This document shows, in pieces, positions 32,389 through 38,734 of a stretch of DNA of 38,734 nucleotides (the first letter of the stretch is position 1; every line of letters begins with the position of its first letter). This DNA comes from Candidatus Saccharimonadota bacterium (GTDB taxonomy: Bacteria; Patescibacteriota; Saccharimonadia; Saccharimonadales; AWTP1-31). The notes beneath the pieces were generated by a model. It was not told the DNA's origin. It was given only the letters and a program-made list of their open reading frames with translations, and ran no database searches. The DNA is taken from assembly GCA_003962975.1 (NCBI GenBank), contig RXKC01000003.1, forward strand, positions 1 to 38,734, written 5' to 3'. The position numbers and the translations under genes were made by a program.

Positions 32389-32499
32389 CTAGTTACTGGA
32401 ACTAACCCGTAGATAGGCCAGCACAATAAGGCTAACCACCACTGCCAAAATGCAGATTAGTATGGGGATTAAACCGGACTCATTGAGCTTTCGCGTCAT
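32389..32499 (-). CDS. 36-residue single-helix membrane peptide
   Basis: The frame reads MTRKLNESGLIP, a 19-residue apolar helix (ILICILAVVVSLIVLAYL) and RVSSSN-stop. A basic head, one helix and an Arg at its end is a coherent membrane peptide, which random sequence seldom gives. A TACTAT hexamer ends 8 bases before the ATG, inside the inverted repeat CATTACT/AGTAATG. It lies 17 bases before the promoter of the DUF1704 operon on the same strand, so read-through could join them. Not recognised; could be an anchor or regulator of that operon. Confidence 0.5.
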   Translation of the reverse strand: MTRKLNESGLIPILICILAVVVSLIVLAYLRVSSSN

Positions 32500-32588
32500 T
32501 ACTGTTAATAGTAATGCTTTCATTAGTATTAGTAAATATTGACTGGCTCCACATCTGTTATTTCTGGTATTATGGTAATGGTTATTTC

Positions 32589-35120
32589 ATGAACGATACC
32601 AAAACAAATCTCTATAATTTAGATATAGCACCGGCCCTGGCAGAGCTGAAGACCTCACATCAAGGTCTGTCTGGCCATGAAGCTTCGCGGCGCTACAAAC
32701 AGTTTGGCCCCAATGAATTGAGCGTCAAAAAGGCACCGCTTTGGAAACGTATTGTAGAACCCTTTGCTAGCTATTTCGCCATGGTGATTGTTGCAGCTGC
32801 TCTACTGAGCTTGTACGAACAAAAATGGTTCGAAGCCGGCATCATCAGTTTTATTCTGGTTACGAACGCGATTATTTTTTACGTACAGCAATTTTCTGTA
32901 GAAAAAGCTCTCCGGTCTTTGCGTGACCAAGATGTACAGACTACCGACGTGGTTCGTGAGGGCACAATCATAAAGGTTGCCAGTGCAAAGCTTGTGCCAG
33001 GTGACATTGTGCATATTGCTGAAGGTATGAAGATACCTGCCGATGGACGACTGATTGATGTTAGTCATCTAGAAATTGATGAGTCAATGTTAACCGGCGA
33101 AAGCTTGCCTATCCATAAACACGCTGCTGCCATGGCCGGCAAACTGCAGGTATATGAGCAAAAGAACATGTTATTTAAGGGCACCTATGTTCGGTCTGGC
33201 ATGGGCTTGCTGCTTGTCAGCGAAACTGGTGACCACACCCAACTTGGTGCTATCAACAAGCTAGCTTCAGAAGCAGACGACGGCAAAACACCAATTGAGC
33301 AAAAGATCGATGCCCTAACAAAGAAATTGTTGATTGGCATTGTGATCGTTTCTGCGGCCGTCTTTGCCCTAGCACTGGTGCGCGGCACTCACATAGATGA
33401 AGCTCTCCGTTTTACCCTAAGTTTAATTGTCTCTGCCGTTCCAGAAGGCTTGCCGGTAGCCATGACCTTAGTGCTATTGTTTAGCGCAAACCGCATGGCC
33501 AAGCAAAAGGCCTTGGTGAAAAAACTTGCTGCCATGGAAACCATGGGTGCAATCACCTTAATTGTGACCGACAAAACCGGTACCATAACGCGTAACCAAT
33601 TGGCCATTGCCGACCAGTACACTCCGCACACAAAACCAGAGTCATTTTTGACCGCAATTGCCGCCAGCCTGAACGGCAGCACTAAGCATGCCGCGGATCC
33701 ACTAGATGTGCTTTTGCAGGCCACCGCGGGAAAGAAATATGCCTTGAAGGCTGCCAAGAAAGTACACGACTTCCCCTTTGACCAACAACTTCGCCTGAGT
33801 GGAGCGGTCTGGCAAGTCGGCAAACATTACATGCTATACGTTAAAGGTGCTCCCGAAAAAATCATGAGCCATACCACCCACGCGCGGGGTCTGCAGGTTG
33901 CCCTGGCCGACTTTACGAGCAAGGGCTACCGCACTATTGGCTTTGCCAGCAAAAAACTCACATCTAAGCCTGAAGAACTGAATGCAAAAACGCTAGCTAA
34001 TATGCACTTCGAAGGCTTTGTTGGCCTCAGCGACCAACTGCGGCCCAACATTCATAAGGCAGTCGAAGAAGCCCATCGTGCCGGCATCGAAGTTGTCATG
34101 CTCACTGGCGACCATGCCGCAACAGCCAGTTATGTTGGTCAGCAAACTGGCATTATTAGTAATCCAAATCAAGCAGCCAACAGCAGCGCAATAGAAGGCA
34201 AGTCTGACGATGCCATTCGAGCCTCGCTGGAAACAACGCATGTATACGGACGTGTACTGCCCGAACATAAGTACGCACTACTAAAAGCGGTGCGCGGTCA
34301 TCACATTACAGCCATGACCGGTGACGGCGTAAATGACATACCAGCTTTGGTTGCTGCAGACGCCGGCCTTGCCATGGGCAGTGGCAGTGGTGCTGCCAAA
34401 GATGCCAGTGATATCGTGCTAGTAAACAGCAACTTCATGACCATTATTAACGCCGTGCGGTCTGGTCGCACCGTGCTGGCTAACATTCGAAAAATGGTTG
34501 TTTATCTTTTGGGTACCAGCGGAGGCGAAGTCCTAACTATGCTCTGTGCCCTGCTGCTTAACATTCCGCTGCCGATAACCGCCATCATGGTGCTGTGGGT
34601 TAACTTGGTAACAGACGGTGTGACGGTCATTCCGCTGGGGCTAGCTCAGGGCGAAAAACACCAGATGCAGCAACCGCCAGATAACCCTAAAGCACCTTTG
34701 CTAAATAAAATTCTACTGAGCCGAGCTATCGTTTTGGCGGTGACCATGGCTGTAACCGTGTTGGCTGTGTTTAAGGCTAACCTATCAAACGGCCTGGAAT
34801 ATGCCCAGACAATGGCTTTCCTCAGCCTCATCGTTATTCAGTGGGCCAATGCACTTAACATGAACTTCGAACATCACTCATGGGTACGTAATTTCATACA
34901 TCCGAATTACAAGCTCTTGGCAGCTATTAGCGGATCCGTCCTTATAAATGGTCTACTGTTCTGTACGCCTCTCCGAAACTATTTCGGTCTGAGTGCCCTC
35001 AGTCTGTCAGACGCCACAACTGCGAGCCTGGTTCCGACAGTAATTGCCTTTATCACTTGTGACCTGCACAAGCTATTTACGTGGCGCTTGCGTGCCCGAC
35101 AATTACACCACGCACGCTAA
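32589..35120 (+). CDS. P2-type cation-transporting ATPase
   Basis: 843 residues from MNDTKTNLYN. Order: N-terminal cation-ATPase domain (LSGHEASRRYKQFGPNEL), actuator with LTGES, M4 PEGLP (285-289), phosphorylation site D328-KTGTIT, nucleotide domain with KGAPE, hinge with TGDH and G-D579-GVND, then six C-terminal helices. M4 PEGLP and M6 WVNLVTDG match Ca-ATPase (SERCA-like) ligands, but M5 reads TSGGEV where SERCA has SNxGEV, so one Asn ligand is replaced by Ser. Ca2+ or Mn2+ export is likely, yet the ion is uncertain. An extended -10 TGGTATTAT lies 15 bases before the ATG. Its last 18 bases overlap the convergent lipid kinase. Confidence 0.92.
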   Translation: MNDTKTNLYNLDIAPALAELKTSHQGLSGHEASRRYKQFGPNELSVKKAPLWKRIVEPFASYFAMVIVAAALLSLYEQKWFEAGIISFILVTNAIIFYVQQFSVEKALRSLRDQDVQTTDVVREGTIIKVASAKLVPGDIVHIAEGMKIPADGRLIDVSHLEIDESMLTGESLPIHKHAAAMAGKLQVYEQKNMLFKGTYVRSGMGLLLVSETGDHTQLGAINKLASEADDGKTPIEQKIDALTKKLLIGIVIVSAAVFALALVRGTHIDEALRFTLSLIVSAVPEGLPVAMTLVLLFSANRMAKQKALVKKLAAMETMGAITLIVTDKTGTITRNQLAIADQYTPHTKPESFLTAIAASLNGSTKHAADPLDVLLQATAGKKYALKAAKKVHDFPFDQQLRLSGAVWQVGKHYMLYVKGAPEKIMSHTTHARGLQVALADFTSKGYRTIGFASKKLTSKPEELNAKTLANMHFEGFVGLSDQLRPNIHKAVEEAHRAGIEVVMLTGDHAATASYVGQQTGIISNPNQAANSSAIEGKSDDAIRASLETTHVYGRVLPEHKYALLKAVRGHHITAMTGDGVNDIPALVAADAGLAMGSGSGAAKDASDIVLVNSNFMTIINAVRSGRTVLANIRKMVVYLLGTSGGEVLTMLCALLLNIPLPITAIMVLWVNLVTDGVTVIPLGLAQGEKHQMQQPPDNPKAPLLNKILLSRAIVLAVTMAVTVLAVFKANLSNGLEYAQTMAFLSLIVIQWANALNMNFEHHSWVRNFIHPNYKLLAAISGSVLINGLLFCTPLRNYFGLSALSLSDATTASLVPTVIAFITCDLHKLFTWRLRARQLHHAR

Positions 35121-35981
35121 GGCGCGGTGCTCGATGCCTACAGTAACTGTCGCCTTGGCTTTGATATCAAAAATCTCGCCGTCACACTGAACGGGCTGTT
35201 TTTTGATAGTTGTAAAGACATATTTGTCTGTCTGCTGCGTATAGCGCAGACCAATGGTGGCTGATTTGACAATTACACCAAACATAAAGGGCTTGCTAGG
35301 TGGTAGAGCGAATACTTCGAACAAGCCGTCATCGACTTCAGAGGCCTTTTTGGCAAGCCCCAAAACCTTAGACATTTTTGCCAGGTTACTCATCACAATG
35401 CTTTGGTACTCTTGCTTCTTGCCGTTCTCTCTAATGGCAAAAGGCTGTGACTTTAGGAGTGATTTCAGGGAGATGATAATTTCGTTGGCCGCATTCAGTT
35501 TTGCTTTGTTCAGCTCTTTGCTAATCTCGGGCGTCACACCAAAACCTACATATGAATGCGCATACCGTTTATGAGTATGGTCAGTTGTTTCCGTGACCAC
35601 CGTCAGTACATCAATATGTCGACGTTTGCCTTCGACTATTTGTTCGACCACATTCCCCTCATGCACCTGCTTATAATGATCATTGGCGTTGCCAGATGGC
35701 AATACTCCAGTAGTTGGGTCGGCTCCTTCGGCTTTGGCACGCATGGCTCCATTGACAACTTCATTGTAGCCACCATCGCCACTCGAAGAGATAACTAAGG
35801 GATGAGCGCTGGCTTTCGATAGCTCATAGGCTAGTTCTTCGCCGTGTCCAGCGTGATCAGTTGGACGCAGATCGCTTTCAATACCCTTGTGCTGCAAAGC
35901 TTTATGCAGTTTTTCGGCATTAGCTTTACTATTCCCAGTGCTTTTTGGGTTATACAAAATCGTAATCGACGAATAGTGCAT
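35103..35981 (-). CDS. Diacylglycerol kinase-like (YegS/DgkB) lipid kinase
   Basis: 292 residues from MHYSSITILYNPKSTG. The catalytic domain has SSGDGGYNEVVNGAM, the counterpart of GGDGTxNEV, and LPSGNANDHYK, the counterpart of LPxGTaND; the C-terminal beta sandwich has QCDGEIF with the conserved DGE. The substitutions (GGDGT to SGDGG, GT to GN) are at nucleotide-binding loops but keep the Asp, Glu and ND residues. The likely role is lipid phosphorylation with ATP at the membrane. TACACT (35988-35993 on the complement) ends 6 bases before the ATG, inside the end of the upstream gene. Its end overlaps the ATPase by 18 bases in convergent orientation. Confidence 0.85.
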   Translation of the reverse strand: MHYSSITILYNPKSTGNSKANAEKLHKALQHKGIESDLRPTDHAGHGEELAYELSKASAHPLVISSSGDGGYNEVVNGAMRAKAEGADPTTGVLPSGNANDHYKQVHEGNVVEQIVEGKRRHIDVLTVVTETTDHTHKRYAHSYVGFGVTPEISKELNKAKLNAANEIIISLKSLLKSQPFAIRENGKKQEYQSIVMSNLAKMSKVLGLAKKASEVDDGLFEVFALPPSKPFMFGVIVKSATIGLRYTQQTDKYVFTTIKKQPVQCDGEIFDIKAKATVTVGIEHRALACVV

Positions 35982-35985
35982 GCTC

Positions 35986-36969
35986 TTAGTGTACCAGGAC
36001 GGCACTGGTCAAGTTATCATACATTTCGAGAACTGCCTGGTTCATAGCGGCTACCGAGGCTTCACCCCGAGGATCTTTCATACGGAATGGTGCAGTATCA
36101 AAGAGTAGCTGTCGCCCCATAATTGCGGCGTCTGCGGCGGCCTCTGGGTCTGGGCAGTAAAAGAATGTATCAAATTTGCCACCAGTAACCCCTACATTAC
36201 GTTGCTCAGTCAGGCCAAGCGCATCGATGTCTGCACCAACTGCTTCCATAAGCACTACCGTGTCGCTAACTCGCCATGGCTCCGCCCAGTACGAATAAAT
36301 ATTGTTTCGCGGATCTGTACGCACGGGATCAATAGCACGCGAACCATCACGCTTATTGCGTGAACGCACAGATGCCAAATGAGACCTGAATGCTTCTTCA
36401 CCAGCTGGTGTGGCGATTGATAATCCAGCAGCTTCGGTCTGTCGCCAGGCTGCCTCGGTGGCGTTACATTTTACAAATGCCCTAAAGCAAAGATCTACGT
36501 CATCGATTTCACGCACGACTGGCGCGAGATTACGACCATCAACGAGCAAGAAATTATAATCACCACTATCGCGTACCGCTTCTACGCGCGTCTTAAAGCC
36601 ATCTTTGACCGCTGTGCGTACGTCTGGAACACTACCAATGTTTGAAACCATGGCCTCAATGTCATCTGCATACAAACTTTTACGGCCTACCTCTGTAATC
36701 AGCTCAGCTTTGCGCGCTAAAGCACTCACAAACATTCGCGAATCCACTGCCATGACTGCACGCGTCATGACGTCATCGGGCATGTCAACTTCTATAATTC
36801 CGGATCGTTCCAAGAAGCGAGTAAGCGCTCTGTAGTCTAAGCCGGTTTCTTCACTTGCCACACCCTCTCGACTCTCAACAACTGTTTTGACCAACGTACC
36901 CTTGCCACCACGAGTAACACCCGTAATTTCAGCGACTTGTAGTTGTGATTCTGGCCGGCCTAAACTCAT
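35986..36969 (-). CDS. Cytidylate-kinase-like P-loop protein, enlarged
   Basis: 327 residues, against about 220-230 for bacterial CMP kinase. The P-loop is ITGVTRGGKGTL (17-26), with a GKGT end as in adenylate kinase rather than the usual GSGKST. DYRALTRFL follows as in the CMP-binding start (GAMYRA). DGRNLAPVV (144-152) corresponds to the EGRDIGTVV strand; FRAFVKCNATEAAWR to the core strand before the lid; and RNKRDGSRAIDPVRTDPRNNIY to the RDxxRxxxPL segment. After it come about 100 residues I cannot place (WRVSDTVVLMEAVGADIDALG, FDTFFYCPDPEAA). So it is probably a CMP kinase relative with an additional C-terminal domain, substrate unproven. The next gene starts four bases after its stop. 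Confidence 0.65.
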   Translation of the reverse strand: MSLGRPESQLQVAEITGVTRGGKGTLVKTVVESREGVASEETGLDYRALTRFLERSGIIEVDMPDDVMTRAVMAVDSRMFVSALARKAELITEVGRKSLYADDIEAMVSNIGSVPDVRTAVKDGFKTRVEAVRDSGDYNFLLVDGRNLAPVVREIDDVDLCFRAFVKCNATEAAWRQTEAAGLSIATPAGEEAFRSHLASVRSRNKRDGSRAIDPVRTDPRNNIYSYWAEPWRVSDTVVLMEAVGADIDALGLTEQRNVGVTGGKFDTFFYCPDPEAAADAAIMGRQLLFDTAPFRMKDPRGEASVAAMNQAVLEMYDNLTSAVLVH

Positions 36970-36991
36970 ATTGTTATATTTTCTCTCATAT

Positions 36992-37013
36992 AAAAGCGGA
37001 GCCGTAGCTCCGC
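36992..37013 (-). terminator. Intrinsic terminator after mraY
   Basis: On the minus strand the stem GCGGAGC/GCTCCGC (37013-37007 with 37002-36996, loop TACG) is followed by TTTTAT. It ends the mraY transcript and separates it from the kinase-like gene. Confidence 0.85.
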
Positions 37014-37068
37014 CTACGTAGTTCGCATAACATAATACCAGAAAGTCAGAAAAATACCAGAGGTTATG

Positions 37069-38094
37069 CTATGAGATATAGCCGCCAGTAAGAGCGAGGA
37101 TGATCCCTAGAACCGCGCAGACTTGTCCAATAATCCAAAAACGCATGGTAACTTTTGTCTTTGGCCAACCAGTTGCCTCAAGATGGTGGTGCACTGGCGC
37201 AGATATAAAGATTCTCCGACCGAGAAACTTTTTCGATAGAATTTGCAGCAAGCTTGATCCTGCTTCTGCTACGAACACTAAGCAAATAAGCGGCAGTAAA
37301 AAGATAGTATCGGTGAGCATGGCTACCACTCCAAGGGCGGTGCCAAGTGAGAATGACCCTACGTCACCCATAACAAAACGTGCAGGCGGGATATTAAACC
37401 AAACGTATGAAAGCAGCGCACCAACTACGGTAAAGCAAAACGCCGCGATGCCGAAGTTGGCCTGCAAAAAGGCAATCACACCGAATGCTCCATATGCACT
37501 CAGCAACAGACCGCCAGCCAAGCCGTCCAGTCCATCGGTAATATTCACGGCATTACTAGTACTGACGACGACCAGAATAAACAGAGGGATAAGCAGCCAC
37601 CCAAGCGTAAACTGGTTAATAAATGGCACCTGTATCGAGGTATAGCCAAGCTTGAAATAAAAGAAGAATGCACATGCGGCAGATACGGCTGTGATCATGC
37701 CAAACTTCAGCGGTGCTCGCAGACCAGCAACTCCACCACCCTTGCCTCTGATGTTAATGATGTCATCGAGTAGTCCCACAAAACCACCACCAATTAAGGC
37801 GGCTAGTGGCAACCAGGTCTGTTCGCGGCTAAGATTGCCACCGAGGGTAACGAAAGAAATAGCTGCTACCGGAATCATGCCAGCCATACGTGGTATCGTT
37901 CGCTTGATGCGCAGCTTGGCGATAACCTTTAGCTCTTGGCCAGTCGTGTCATGTGTCCGAACACTCTTCCACCACTTATACTTGTAGGCAAAGTGCGTGT
38001 AAACAGGGGTGAGAAGCATGGCTACACAAAAGGAGAAGAAGCTCAGTACCGCCATGGTAGTAGCTTCGTTTGTGAACTGGTCGAGTGAAAACAT
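37069..38094 (-). CDS. mraY: Phospho-N-acetylmuramoyl-pentapeptide transferase MraY
   Basis: 341 residues, ten membrane helices. Diagnostic loops: IKRTIPRMAGM (the TPxMGG region), GGGFVGLLDDIINI with the Asp pair, SNAVNITDGLDGLAGGL with the metal-binding Asp, MGDVGSFSLGTALG, and FISAPVHHHLEATGWP with the HHH motif. It moves phospho-MurNAc-pentapeptide from UDP to undecaprenyl phosphate, giving lipid I, so the organism makes its own peptidoglycan. The ATG has a Shine-Dalgarno (AAAGGAAA). No other mur or fts genes are adjacent. With the sugar transferase at 5 kb it shares the same lipid carrier. Confidence 0.96.
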   Translation of the reverse strand: MFSLDQFTNEATTMAVLSFFSFCVAMLLTPVYTHFAYKYKWWKSVRTHDTTGQELKVIAKLRIKRTIPRMAGMIPVAAISFVTLGGNLSREQTWLPLAALIGGGFVGLLDDIINIRGKGGGVAGLRAPLKFGMITAVSAACAFFFYFKLGYTSIQVPFINQFTLGWLLIPLFILVVVSTSNAVNITDGLDGLAGGLLLSAYGAFGVIAFLQANFGIAAFCFTVVGALLSYVWFNIPPARFVMGDVGSFSLGTALGVVAMLTDTIFLLPLICLVFVAEAGSSLLQILSKKFLGRRIFISAPVHHHLEATGWPKTKVTMRFWIIGQVCAVLGIILALTGGYIS

Positions 38095-38206
38095 GGGTTT
38101 CCTTTTCGGATTTTCGTTTAGATTACTTATAGTCAGTCTATCATACAGGGGCTAGCGTGTAGGTAGCTTTTATGCCACAAATCATCTACCATAGCCTCGT
38201 ACTCTT

Positions 38207-38734
38207 ATGACAAAAGTAACCCCTGCGAATCACCCTCTACTCATTCTTATCCGCGGCCTGCCAGGAAGCGGTAAGTCATACATCGCCAAAGCACTTGAAC
38301 CAGAGTTAGCAGAAAGATTTGGTAGCAACACATTTATAAATCTCGATCCAGACGCCACTGACTACAACAGCCAAGCCTACCAAGCCCATACCGAACGGTT
38401 AGATAAAGAAGGTGTCGACAAAATATTGCACCCGTATCGATTTCTACGTGCACAAGCCTACCAAGCAATTGAAGACCACAAGCTCATTTTTTGGAACCAA
38501 CCATTCACAAGTCGTGAAAGCCTCACAAAAGTCATTGCTAACTTACAAGGTTATGCCAAAGACCACAGCACAACACTGCCAGTTCTGATTGTCGAGGTCG
38601 AGATAGACCCAGCCACCGCTAAAGAACGAGTGGACCAACGCAAACAAGCTGGTGGTCATGGACCGTCCGACAAAACCTTTGCACGCTTTACTGATGACTA
38701 CGAAACTTTCGCCGACATGGGTCATCCCACCATT
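38207..38734 (+). CDS. P-loop kinase-like protein (zeta toxin / polynucleotide kinase type), 3' end outside window
   Basis: 176 residues are visible and the frame is still open at the last base. LLILIRGLPGSGKSYIAKAL is a strong Walker A near residue 12, followed by a strand with NLDPDATD that resembles the substrate-side Asp of zeta/AAA_33 kinases, and VDQRKQAGGHGPS, an Arg-rich lid-like segment followed by a conserved-looking GGHGPSDKTFARF. The fold should phosphorylate a small molecule or nucleic acid end; no target is evident. No antitoxin gene precedes it, so a zeta-type toxin is less likely. It is divergent from mraY across a 112-base gap. Confidence 0.75.
   Translation, partial: MTKVTPANHPLLILIRGLPGSGKSYIAKALEPELAERFGSNTFINLDPDATDYNSQAYQAHTERLDKEGVDKILHPYRFLRAQAYQAIEDHKLIFWNQPFTSRESLTKVIANLQGYAKDHSTTLPVLIVEVEIDPATAKERVDQRKQAGGHGPSDKTFARFTDDYETFADMGHPTI

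Noticed and set aside
1-38734. CRISPR array, rRNA, prophage or complete transposon
   Set aside because: No regularly spaced repeats, rRNA-like stretches, phage structural genes or paired IS ends were found; the only mobile trace is the IS3 fragment.

Overview
The window looks like a chromosome segment of a reduced, Gram-positive-type bacterium of the Candidate Phyla Radiation, most likely Candidatus Saccharibacteria (TM7) or a close relative. This is inferred from the gene set, not from a marker tree. The evidence is a comEC-yebC-ruvC-ruvA-ruvB block, a recA/recX block, a ComEC without its metallo-beta-lactamase domain, a very short TsaB, class F-like sortases with an xPxTG surface protease, many short membrane proteins, and UGA used as a normal stop. 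Most genes lie on the minus strand in tightly packed, often overlapping operons.

Layout. 1-2.5 kb is an eroded region: the end of a LicC-like nucleotidyltransferase, a histidine kinase without its phospho-accepting His whose front is cut off by an IS3-family transposase remnant, and an orphan ORF. 2.5-5.8 kb (minus) holds a histidine-phosphatase, a lineage-specific protein, a frameshifted gene and an undecaprenyl-phosphate sugar transferase. A tRNA-Pro follows whose CCA end is built into a long hairpin. 6.0-8.3 kb holds a frameshifted metallo-beta-lactamase hydrolase, a shortened CYTH protein, two small genes and a HAD phosphatase. 8.3-16.2 kb is RNase Y plus a surface-display cluster: two class F-like sortases, a subtilase ending in VPNTG-TM-KR and a secreted lamin-tail protein, interleaved with tsaB and tsaE. 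16.3-20 kb carries a PRC-barrel protein, recX, a hydrolase, recA and a type IV pilin-like gene. 20-26 kb is the Holliday-junction block (ruvB, ruvA, ruvC), an IMPase, yebC and comEC. 26.2-28.6 kb (plus) is an accessory run: tRNA-Lys, a DinJ/YafQ-like toxin-antitoxin pair, a TfoX-N protein, a membrane protein and a MazG-like NTP pyrophosphohydrolase. 29.5-32.5 kb (minus) is rimK, a RimB-like protease, a DUF1704/MATCAP-type peptidase and a 36-residue membrane peptide. The window ends with a P2-type cation ATPase, a lipid kinase, a CMP-kinase-like protein, mraY and a partial P-loop kinase.

How the genes work together. Sortases, protease, lamin-tail protein, sugar transferase and MraY point to a cell envelope with covalently attached surface proteins. 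ComEC, the pilin, RecA and RuvABC fit DNA uptake and recombination. DUF1704, RimB-like and RimK could together write and erase glutamate tails on a protein such as ribosomal protein S6.

The most striking genome-wide pattern is regulatory. At sixteen gene starts a -10-like hexamer ends exactly 6 or 7 bases before the start codon, which predicts leaderless mRNAs. A second class (rny, recA, yebC, rimK, mraY) has ordinary Shine-Dalgarno sites. The pattern also corrects several start codons.
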